From contig JANLFZ010000063.1 in the NCBI GenBank assembly GCA_024653385.1, forward strand, positions 3,195 to 14,751: DNA of 11,557 nt, given 5' to 3'. Shown here piece after piece: positions 5,875 through 11,557 of this stretch. Made by a program: the position numbers and the translations under genes. Source of the DNA: Thermoguttaceae bacterium. GTDB taxonomy: Bacteria > Planctomycetota > Planctomycetia > Pirellulales > Thermoguttaceae. Each line of letters opens with the position of its first letter. The first letter of the stretch is position 1. Under the pieces are notes generated by a model. That model did no database searches, was not told the origin of the DNA, and saw nothing but the letters and a program-made list of their open reading frames with translations.

Positions 5875-6735
5875 GTGAGCAAGGCAGTCCCCGGTTTTCT
5901 GGGCCCCTACCGACTTGTGAACGTGGTCCACGAGGGCCACGGCTGCCGCCTCTGGAAGGCCATTCATGAGTCGAGACAGACGCCTTTTGCGATCAAGGTC
6001 CCCCTCGAACGGTTGAAGGCGTCGAAGCGGCACGCGGCATATCTGAAACGGGAGTGGACGGTTGGCCGAAGCGTGGCCCACGAGAAGATCATCGCGGTCC
6101 ACGAATTGGGCTACGACGAGGGGGTTCCCTACCTGGTTCTGGAGTGGTATCCGGCACCCAACATGAAGAACCGGATCCGCCAGGGGTTCGAGGCGACGAC
6201 CCCTTTGGTGCAAACGATTGTGCTGCAAGCCACGGAGGCGCTGGTTCACTTCCACTCGTGCGGGTGGCTCCACCGCGACGTGAAACCGGAGAATTTCTTG
6301 GTAAGCGATGCGGGCGACGTGAAGTTGATCGATTTTGCGTTGGCGCTGCGGAAACCTGGACTATTGGGTAGACTGGTTGGGTTTGGCGGAAAGGTACAGG
6401 GTACGCGGAGCTATATGTCCCCCGAACAGATAAGGTGCAAACCGCTCGACGAGAGGTCCGACTTGTACAGCCTGGCTTGCACGCTGTATGAATTGGTCGC
6501 GGGACGCCCGCCCTTTACCGCCGATAACGCGAACGATTTGTTGAACAAGCACTTGAAGGCGCCACCTCCTTCCCTGGAGGCGGTCCAACGGAACGTCACG
6601 CGGGAGTTTGCGCAGTTGATCCGCCGCGCCATGGCCAAGGACCCGGACGAGCGTTTTCGCTCGACGCGGGAGTTCTACCAGGAATTGCGGCGGGTGTCCG
6701 TTTTCCGCCGCGGGGTGGAGACGGCGGGCCCGTGA
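5875..6735 (+). CDS. Stand-alone Hanks-type serine/threonine protein kinase
   Basis: A 286-residue protein that is essentially one kinase domain, with no sensor domain and no membrane segment, so it is probably cytosolic. Visible elements are a reduced glycine loop EGHGCRL (20-26; the third Gly is Leu), the ATP-binding Lys41 in AIKV, a likely helix-C Glu60, the catalytic loop HRDVKPEN (133-140; Asp135, Asn140), the metal-binding Asp153 in DFA (normally DFG), GTRSYMSPEQ in the activation segment, DLYSLACTLYELVAGRPPF, and the closing Arg in DERFRSTREF. All catalytic residues remain, so activity is likely despite the DFG-to-DFA change. The GTG at 5875 is the first start codon after an in-frame TGA at 5824. 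It has no clear SD. It has its own candidate promoter and sits between a glycosyltransferase and accA; its targets are unknown. Confidence 0.88.
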   Translation: MSKAVPGFLGPYRLVNVVHEGHGCRLWKAIHESRQTPFAIKVPLERLKASKRHAAYLKREWTVGRSVAHEKIIAVHELGYDEGVPYLVLEWYPAPNMKNRIRQGFEATTPLVQTIVLQATEALVHFHSCGWLHRDVKPENFLVSDAGDVKLIDFALALRKPGLLGRLVGFGGKVQGTRSYMSPEQIRCKPLDERSDLYSLACTLYELVAGRPPFTADNANDLLNKHLKAPPPSLEAVQRNVTREFAQLIRRAMAKDPDERFRSTREFYQELRRVSVFRRGVETAGP

Positions 6736-6842
6736 AGCGCAACTCCTTGTGTCGTGCGACGGCCACGGCAGCCGAGTATTAACATAAGGCCCGGGAAGCC
6801 ATCAGTCCGGCAGTCTTACGGAATTCAAGGGATCGCACCGCC
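6736..6842. other. 107-bp intergenic region upstream of accA
   Basis: No gene is seen. AAGGGA at 6827-6832 is the probable SD of accA. TATTAA at 6777-6782 resembles a -10 box, but no -35 box lies at a normal distance, so I do not call a promoter. Confidence 0.4.
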
Positions 6843-7955
6843 ATGGCGACAAGCGAGTACCGGCTCTCGTTCGAACGACCGATCTACGAACTCGAGGCCC
6901 GGCTCGAGAAACTCCAGAAGAACGTCCACCAAACACCCGAGGTCCGTAGCGAGATCCGCGCCCTGTTGCGCGAGCTGACGGAGACCAAGAAGCGGATCTT
7001 CGGGAACCTCAAGCCCTGGGAGACGGTCGAGGTCGCCCGACACCAGGACCGCCCGCAAACCAGCGACTATCTGGAGCTGGTCTTCGACGAGTTCGTCGAA
7101 CTCCACGGCGATAAGTTCTTTGGCGACGATAAGGCGATCCGGACGGGCTGGGCGCGGCTCGATGCGTACAAGGTGCTCGTCGTGGGCCACCAGAAGGGCA
7201 AGTCGTACAAGGAGCGGACCGCCTGCTACTTCGGTTGCGCGCATCCGGAGGGCTACCGCAAGGCGATGGCCAAGATGCGCTTGGCCGCGAAGTTCCACCT
7301 GCCGGTCATCTGCCTCATCGATACCCCGGGCGCCTACCCCGGCATCGGCGCCGAGGAGCGCGGCCAGGCCCAGGTGATCGCCCAGTCGATGTTCGAGATG
7401 TCGCGCCTCCGCACGCCGATCATCTGCGTGGTGATCGGGGAGGGCGGCTCGGGCGGGGCCCTGGGGATCGGCGTGGGCGATCGCATCGCGGTGCTCGAGC
7501 ACGCCTACTACTCGGTCATCAGTCCCGAGGGCTGCGCGGGCATCTTGTGGAAAAGCCACACCTTCAAGGAGCGCGCGGCCGAGGCCCTGAGGATGACCTC
7601 CAAGGACCTCTACGCCCTGGGCCTGATCGACGCGATCATCCCCGAGCCGCTGGGCGGCGCGCACCGCGATCATCACCTCATGGCCAGCCGGCTGAAGGTC
7701 TATCTTAGGAACAACCTTCGCGAACTCCTCTCGATTCCGCTCGACGAGCTGGTCGAGGCGCGATATCGGAAGTTCCGCCGCATGGGCGTGTTCTTCGAGC
7801 AGGCCCAACTCCATGGCACGCCGCTGGTGACGCCGCTGTCGGTTCCCGGCCAGACGCCCGGCGACGCGGCCGCTCCGAGCCCGTCGGACGACGGCGCCGC
7901 CGAGAAGGCCGCCGAGCCGGCCACGGCCGAGGCGGACCTCGGCGGCAACGGGTGA
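6843..7955 (+). CDS. accA: Acetyl-CoA carboxylase carboxyltransferase, alpha subunit
   Basis: A 370-residue subunit that pairs with AccD to move the carboxyl group from biotin on AccB to acetyl-CoA, giving malonyl-CoA for fatty-acid synthesis. The N-terminal helical region FERPIYELEARLEKLQKN (10-27) is typical of AccA. The carboxyltransferase core contains HPEGYRKAMAKM, IDTPGAYPGIGAEERGQ (Asp160 onward) and the oxyanion-hole glycines GEGGSGGA (199-206), then SPEGCAGILWK. The core ends about where the roughly 320-residue E. coli protein ends. The last 38 or so residues are an Ala/Glu/Asp/Pro-rich, probably disordered tail. The ATG at 6843 has AAGGGA 10 nt upstream. accD is not in the window, so the two subunits are unlinked here or accD lies elsewhere. 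Confidence 0.95.
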   Translation: MATSEYRLSFERPIYELEARLEKLQKNVHQTPEVRSEIRALLRELTETKKRIFGNLKPWETVEVARHQDRPQTSDYLELVFDEFVELHGDKFFGDDKAIRTGWARLDAYKVLVVGHQKGKSYKERTACYFGCAHPEGYRKAMAKMRLAAKFHLPVICLIDTPGAYPGIGAEERGQAQVIAQSMFEMSRLRTPIICVVIGEGGSGGALGIGVGDRIAVLEHAYYSVISPEGCAGILWKSHTFKERAAEALRMTSKDLYALGLIDAIIPEPLGGAHRDHHLMASRLKVYLRNNLRELLSIPLDELVEARYRKFRRMGVFFEQAQLHGTPLVTPLSVPGQTPGDAAAPSPSDDGAAEKAAEPATAEADLGGNG

Positions 7956-8086
7956 GAAGGGCCACGGCCTTTCCGGACCGTCGACCGTTCGCTTCCGGCG
8001 GTGCCCGCCACGTGATTCGCCGGGGTATGTCCTGTTGGTCTATTGGAGTCTTGTTCGGCCGCCGCCTCAACGTCCGATAATGTTTC
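7956..8086. other. 131-bp convergent intergenic region between accA and cvpA-like gene
   Basis: No gene is seen. A weak hairpin directly after the accA stop (AAGGGC 7957-7962 with GCCTTT 7967-7972, one wobble pair, 4-nt loop) has at most three T residues after it, so it would be a poor intrinsic terminator. Nothing stronger is visible on either strand. Confidence 0.4.
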
Positions 8087-8827
8087 TTATGTTCGGTCAG
8101 GAAGCCGAAAATCCCCGGGAAACTCGCGACCCCCGGTCCGGCCGCGATCGCTACCGGAACCCGGCTTCGACGACGGCTGGAACGGGTCGGGCAACGCCTC
8201 GCGGAACTCGATCTTCGGCGCAAACTCGATCTTGGGGAACTCGATGGTCGGCCCGCCGCCCTTCGGCGCCGCCGGCGCGCCGCCGGCCGGCGCGTCGCTG
8301 GCCGGCTCGTTCAGCTTCCGATCCAGGTCGTCGAGGTACTTCCCCACCGCCTCGCGCGCCTTGTCGGGCATCATGGGCTTGCCCTGCCGGATCAAGTAGC
8401 TGATCGCGCGGCCCGAGGGCGTCTTCGTCACCGCCTGCCGTGTCTGCTCCGAAAGCGTCACCGCAAAGAACGTGATCACGATGCAAAGGAGGATCCCCTT
8501 CGCCAACCCGAATAGCCCCCCGATCTGGTGGTCGAACTCCTTCAGTTTCAACCGGTCGATCGCCTTGGCGACCACGCGAAACGCCAGCCAGATCGCCAGC
8601 GACGTGACCAAAAAAAGAATGAGCATCGCGGCAAAGGGCGCCCACTCCTGTTCGCTGAGGTACGGGGCCAACGGCCCGCTGAAGCGCAAGGCCACGATCG
8701 CGCTGACGACCAGCGAGGCCAGCGAGGCCAGTTGCCAGGCCATGCCTTTCCACGCCCCGAACACCGTCGTGAGGCCCAGCACGACGAGCATGAAGACGTC
8801 GTACGGCTGAATCGAGAAGTTCTCCAC
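8087..8827 (-). CDS. CvpA-like inner-membrane protein with a repeat tail
   Basis: A 246-residue membrane protein. The N-terminal half has hydrophobic segments at about residues 11-24, 33-48, 66-84 and 105-125, with the CvpA-type pattern DVFMLVVLGLTTVFGAWKG at the start and FDHQIGGLFGLAKG before the last segment. CvpA proteins are needed for colicin V production in E. coli; their wider role is unclear. After a charged region (127-175) the tail is Ala/Gly/Pro-rich and carries IEF three times (195-197, 200-202, 206-208). The frame is open further upstream, but AAGGAGG (complement of 8834-8840) fixes the start at one of two adjacent GTG codons. The second, at 8827, has the better 6-nt spacing; 8830 is the alternative. 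It is divergent from the YdjM-like gene and convergent with accA. Confidence 0.8.
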   Translation of the reverse strand: MENFSIQPYDVFMLVVLGLTTVFGAWKGMAWQLASLASLVVSAIVALRFSGPLAPYLSEQEWAPFAAMLILFLVTSLAIWLAFRVVAKAIDRLKLKEFDHQIGGLFGLAKGILLCIVITFFAVTLSEQTRQAVTKTPSGRAISYLIRQGKPMMPDKAREAVGKYLDDLDRKLNEPASDAPAGGAPAAPKGGGPTIEFPKIEFAPKIEFREALPDPFQPSSKPGSGSDRGRTGGREFPGDFRLPDRT

Positions 8828-9015
8828 CACGCACCTCCTTGGCCGTTGTGTCCGTGGCGCCCGGGGCGCTTTCGAGCGAAGTATACTCCGGAGCCTCGCC
8901 GGGGAGTAGGCGGGAATTGATCTTGCCTCGCGGGGCGTTTCCAGGTAAAAGCACCGGCCAGAACCCGGGGCCCAGCGTGCGCGCCCGAGCCGGACCACAT
9001 ACCACGGACGGACCG
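8828..9015. other. 188-bp divergent control region
   Basis: This holds the SD of the cvpA-like gene (8834-8840, - strand) and presumably promoters for both divergent genes. The octamer palindrome AGTATACT (8880-8887) contains a TATACT hexamer on each strand that could serve as a -10 box either way, but no convincing -35 box is at the right distance. No ORF here looks real. Confidence 0.35.
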
Positions 9016-9903
9016 ATGGCAGGCTTCAAGACCCACATCGCGGTAAGCGGACTCGTCGGCGTCGGCTACGGCGCCGGCGCCTACGCGCTGTACGGAGTGC
9101 CCCTTCCCTCGTGCCTCCTCGCCGGGGGCCTGTGCGGCGTCGCCGGGATGCTGCCCGATCTGGATAGCGGCGAGGGACGACCCTTGCGCGAAAGCCTCTC
9201 GTTCGCCGCCGCGGTGATCTCGACGATGCTCGTCGATCGCTTCCAGCAACTCGGCCTGGCCATGGAGTCGATCGTGCTGGCCGCCGTGGTCGTGTACCTC
9301 TTGGTGCGTTTCGGGCTGGCCGAGTTGCTCAAGCGCTACACGGTCCACCGCGGCATGTTCCACAGCCTGCCGGCCGCCGTGATCTTCGCCGAGATCGCCT
9401 TTCTGCTCTCCTCGGGCACGGTCCCGCTGCGGTGCTACAAGGCGGGCGCCGTGGCGCTGGGCTATCTGACCCATCTATTGCTCGACGAACTGTTCAGCGT
9501 CCACTACGTGCGCGGCCGGATGGCGTTCAAGCGGTCGTTCGGCACGGCGCTGAAACTGTTCAGCACGAGAAGTTGGTGGCCCAACGTCTCGGCCTATGGC
9601 AAGCTCGCGCTACTGACGTTTCTCGTGCTGAAGGAGCCGGGCTGGATGGAGCGGGTCTACCAGGATCGCGTTCAGCCGGCGACCGACCAGTTGGCTATTG
9701 AACTCGAGGAGTTCCTCGACTCGTTCGGCTGGTACGAAGAACCCACCGACGATGCGCGCGACGCCGCTCCGATCGCGTCCGAGACCGGCCCGGGCGAGGC
9801 AGGGCAGGCCGGCGCGTCCTGGGCTCGGCCGGCCTTCACCCCAAACCGCAATCCCGAGGCGCCGCGCACCGGCCGCTTACCCGACTGGAGCTGGCAGCGC
9901 TAG
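9016..9903 (+). CDS. YdjM-like (LexA-binding inner-membrane hydrolase family) protein
   Basis: A 295-residue integral membrane protein of the YdjM/DUF457 family, predicted metal-dependent hydrolases. The expected polar residues in membrane context are present: His7 in FKTHIAVSG, Asp48 and Asp50 in MLPDLDSG, the signature HRGMFHSLP (His111, His116), and LTHLLLDELFS (His153, Asp157). About five hydrophobic segments lie between residues 10 and 205. A soluble tail of roughly 90 residues follows (acidic helix, then Ala/Gly/Pro-rich, ending DWSWQR). The ATG at 9016 is preferred over an upstream in-frame ATG at 8839 because the family motif FKTHIAVSG lies right at this start. The SD is weak (GGACGGA at about 9006-9012). 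Substrate and physiological role are unknown. Confidence 0.8.
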   Translation: MAGFKTHIAVSGLVGVGYGAGAYALYGVPLPSCLLAGGLCGVAGMLPDLDSGEGRPLRESLSFAAAVISTMLVDRFQQLGLAMESIVLAAVVVYLLVRFGLAELLKRYTVHRGMFHSLPAAVIFAEIAFLLSSGTVPLRCYKAGAVALGYLTHLLLDELFSVHYVRGRMAFKRSFGTALKLFSTRSWWPNVSAYGKLALLTFLVLKEPGWMERVYQDRVQPATDQLAIELEEFLDSFGWYEEPTDDARDAAPIASETGPGEAGQAGASWARPAFTPNRNPEAPRTGRLPDWSWQR

Positions 9904-9945
9904 CCATCCGCGGTGCATCGCCCTCAAGCGCCGGCACGTTGCGGC

Positions 9946-10404
9946 CTAGCGGCCCGGCGCCAACTCGCGGCTATCGAGCAAGAGGGTCACGGGGCCGTCG
10001 TTGACCAGCTCGACCGCCATGTGTTCGCGGAACCTGCCCGTGGCCACCGGGATCTTCTCGGCGGCCAGCGCATCGACGAATACCTGGTAGAGCGTGGCGG
10101 CCAGTTCCGGCGGGGCGGCCGCGGTGAAGCTTGGCCGGCGCCCCTTGCGGCAGTCGCCCAACAGCGTGAATTGGCTCACCACCAGCGCCGACCCGCCCAC
10201 GTCGGCCAGCGACAGGTTCATTTTTCCCTGGCGATCCTCGAAGATCCGCAACCCGGCGGTCTTGGTCGCCAACGCCCGCGCGTCGGCCTCGGTGTCGCCC
10301 GAGGCCACGCCCAACAGGACGAGCATGCCCAGCCCGATCTCGCCGGTCACCTCGCCGGCAACGGTCACCCGGGCCCGACTCACGCGCTGGATGCAGGCTT
10401 TCAT
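9946..10404 (-). CDS. dtd: D-aminoacyl-tRNA deacylase
   Basis: A 152-residue cytoplasmic proofreading enzyme that hydrolyses D-amino acids from mischarged tRNAs and also removes glycine from tRNA-Ala. Length matches the family. The N terminus MKACIQRVSRARVTV, the SQFTL motif (77-81) and NDGPVT (135-140, with the cross-subunit Gly137-Pro138 pair that rejects L-residues) are all intact. The protein works as a dimer. The ATG at 10404 has no SD. A TATTCT -10 element ends only 8 nt upstream, so the mRNA may be leaderless. It is divergent from pdxA across 78 bp and convergent with the YdjM-like gene across 42 bp. Confidence 0.95.
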   Translation of the reverse strand: MKACIQRVSRARVTVAGEVTGEIGLGMLVLLGVASGDTEADARALATKTAGLRIFEDRQGKMNLSLADVGGSALVVSQFTLLGDCRKGRRPSFTAAAPPELAATLYQVFVDALAAEKIPVATGRFREHMAVELVNDGPVTLLLDSRELAPGR

Positions 10405-10412
10405 GGGGTCTT

Positions 10413-10441
10413 AGAATACGGGGCCGGCCGCGGGGGAGCAA
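10413..10441 (-). promoter_or_regulatory. Candidate leaderless promoter for dtd
   Basis: On the - strand, TTGCTC (complement of 10436-10441) and TATTCT (complement of 10413-10418) are exactly 17 nt apart. Only 8 nt separate the -10 from the ATG at 10404, so transcription would start at or next to the start codon, and there is no SD. Confidence 0.4.
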
Positions 10442-10469
10442 GTCCCGTGGCGCGGCCGGTCGGCGACGA

Positions 10470-10475
10470 TACAAT
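10470..10475 (+). promoter_or_regulatory. -10 element of a candidate leaderless pdxA promoter
   Basis: TACAAT matches 5 of 6 consensus bases and ends 7 nt before the pdxA ATG at 10483, which places the transcript start at the start codon. The -35 position 17 nt upstream (GTGGCG, 10447-10452) is poor, so the call rests on the -10 box alone. Confidence 0.35.
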
Positions 10476-10482
10476 ACTCGGC

Positions 10483-11532
10483 ATGAACACGCCGCGCATT
10501 GCCTTGACGTTGGGCGATCCTGCCGGGATCGGGCCGGAGATCGTCGCCGGGGCCTGGGCCCGGCCCGAGGTCCATGCCTGGTGCCGGCCGATCGCCGTCG
10601 GTCCTGCCGAGGTGCTGCGTCGGGCCGTGGCATTGCGGCGCACGGGGGCAAAGGTCGTCGTGATCGACGCGCCCGACGAGGTCGCGCCGTCGCCCGACGT
10701 GATTCCTTGTCTTTCCTGCGGTCCGGCCGATGCTTGCGCGGTGAACCCCGGGGCCATCGACGCCCGCGCCGGTCAGGCCGCCTACGAGGCGGTCGTGCTC
10801 GCCGCGCGTCTGGCCCTCCAGGGCCGCATCGACGCCTTGGTTACGGCGCCGTTGCACAAAGAGGCCCTCCACCTCGCCGGGTACCCTTATCCCGGACACA
10901 CGGAGATCCTGGCCGATCTGTGCGGCACGCGCGAGTTCGCGATGATGCTCTATCTCGGCCCGGGCGAGCCGCTCGGTTCGCCGGCCGGGTTGGCAGTGGT
11001 CCACGTGACGCTGCACACCGCGCTGCGCCGGGCGATCGACGAGCTTTCCGAAGACGAGGTGCTGATCAAACTTCGGCTGGCCGACCGCTTCATGACCCGG
11101 GTGCAAGGCGCCCGGCCGCGCATCGGCGTCTGCGCGCTGAACCCGCACGGCGGCGAGGGCGGGCTGTTCGGCGACGAAGAGCGGCGCATCATCCGGCCGG
11201 CGGTCGAACGGGGCTTGGCCGAAGGCATGAACATCCTAGGGCCGCTGCCGACCGACACCCTGATGGTCCGCGCGCGCGACGGCGAGTTCGAAGCCGTCGT
11301 CGCGATGTACCACGACCAGGGACACATCGCGCTGAAGCTCTTGGGGATGCACCGGGCCGTCAACGTGACGCTGGGCCTGCCTATTGTGCGCACCAGCGTG
11401 GCCCACGGCACGGCATTCGACCTGGCTTGGCAAGGTCGTGCCGAGATCGGCAGCATGCTCGAAGCGATTCGCGTGGCCGCGCGCCTGGCCTTTGCGGGCG
11501 ATGGCGGTCGACCATCCGCCGCCAAACCGTGA
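10483..11532 (+). CDS. pdxA: 4-hydroxythreonine-4-phosphate dehydrogenase
   Basis: A 349-residue cytoplasmic enzyme of the DXP-dependent pyridoxal-phosphate pathway. It oxidises 4-phosphohydroxy-L-threonine with NAD(P)+; the product decarboxylates and feeds PdxJ. The N terminus MNTPRIALTLGDPAGIGPEI is diagnostic. Metal ligands by comparison with E. coli PdxA are His178 (TLHTALR), His222 (NPHGGEGG) and His277 (MYHDQGH). PGHTE (137-141) and TAPLHKEAL (121-129) contribute to substrate binding. Length is slightly above E. coli's. The reading frame stays open far upstream over dtd, but those residues are antisense shadow; the ATG at 10483 gives the family start. There is no SD, only a nearby -10 box. 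PdxJ is not in the window. Related PdxA2-type enzymes act on other hydroxy-acid phosphates, but the motifs fit true PdxA. Confidence 0.93.
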   Translation: MNTPRIALTLGDPAGIGPEIVAGAWARPEVHAWCRPIAVGPAEVLRRAVALRRTGAKVVVIDAPDEVAPSPDVIPCLSCGPADACAVNPGAIDARAGQAAYEAVVLAARLALQGRIDALVTAPLHKEALHLAGYPYPGHTEILADLCGTREFAMMLYLGPGEPLGSPAGLAVVHVTLHTALRRAIDELSEDEVLIKLRLADRFMTRVQGARPRIGVCALNPHGGEGGLFGDEERRIIRPAVERGLAEGMNILGPLPTDTLMVRARDGEFEAVVAMYHDQGHIALKLLGMHRAVNVTLGLPIVRTSVAHGTAFDLAWQGRAEIGSMLEAIRVAARLAFAGDGGRPSAAKP

Positions 11533-11557
11533 ACCAAGACGCGGGGATGGTTCGCCA
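11533..11557. other. 25-bp window end
   Basis: Only non-coding sequence after the pdxA stop is visible. No terminator hairpin can be seen before the window ends. Confidence 0.4.

Noticed and set aside
8831..8998. 56-codon N-terminal extension of the CvpA-like protein
   Set aside because: The extension is Arg/Pro-rich and unlike a membrane protein N terminus; a strong AAGGAGG sits directly before the GTG codons at 8830/8827.
8839..9015. 59-codon N-terminal extension of the YdjM-like protein
   Set aside because: The extension has no conserved features, overlaps the SD of the divergent gene, and the family motif begins right after the ATG at 9016.
9928..9960. Inverted repeat GCGCCGG / CCGGCGC between the YdjM-like and dtd ends, as a bidirectional terminator
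   Set aside because: The stem is perfect over 7 bp, but it overlaps the dtd coding end, has a 19-nt loop and no T-run on either side.
9913..10482. 190-codon N-terminal extension of pdxA
   Set aside because: It lies antisense over dtd, whose motifs are intact, and PdxA homologues begin at the ATG at 10483.
1..11557. CRISPR array, IS element, prophage, toxin-antitoxin or defence island
   Set aside because: No spaced direct repeats of CRISPR size, no transposase or integrase motifs, and no small paired genes were found; gene content is mainly housekeeping and envelope.

Overview
The window is high-GC bacterial chromosomal DNA with densely packed genes. It most likely comes from a planctomycete (Planctomycetota, probably a Pirellulales-like lineage). 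The pointers are a secreted DUF1080 (3-keto-disaccharide hydrolase-like) protein, a protein with a TIGR03000 domain (a family described mainly from planctomycetes), a stand-alone Hanks-type kinase, and weak or absent Shine-Dalgarno (SD) sequences at several starts. The taxonomic call is inference from gene content, not from a marker RNA.

Layout, left to right. Positions 136-2432 hold two exported proteins on the + strand: the DUF1080 protein and a cysteine/tryptophan-rich, proline-rich TIGR03000 protein closed by a clear intrinsic terminator (2461-2495). Positions 2689-5737 carry asd (aspartate-semialdehyde dehydrogenase), truA (tRNA pseudouridine synthase) and a family-4 glycosyltransferase. 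All are on the + strand, separated by 58-69 bp spacers that contain unusual short repeats. Positions 5875-6735 are a small serine/threonine kinase and 6843-7955 are accA (acetyl-CoA carboxylase alpha subunit). A CvpA-like membrane protein (8087-8827, - strand) is convergent with accA and divergent from a YdjM-like membrane hydrolase (9016-9903, +). dtd (9946-10404, -) and pdxA (10483-11532, +) form a second divergent pair with only 78 bp between them.

Functionally this is mostly housekeeping: Lys/Met/Thr and cell-wall precursor synthesis (asd), tRNA modification and proofreading (truA, dtd), fatty-acid initiation (accA) and pyridoxal phosphate synthesis (pdxA). Envelope and surface genes (DUF1080 protein, TIGR03000 protein, glycosyltransferase, CvpA-like, YdjM-like) lie between them. 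I see no rRNA, tRNA, CRISPR array, transposase, integrase or phage gene, and no recognisable defence or biosynthetic cluster.

The observations most worth a second look are structural. The TIGR03000 domain seems to be split by about 175 residues of PDG/PNG repeats. A six-tract G-quadruplex-capable repeat sits in the truA leader. A degenerate 7-nt tandem repeat replaces the SD region of the glycosyltransferase. The dtd/pdxA pair looks leaderless in both directions.
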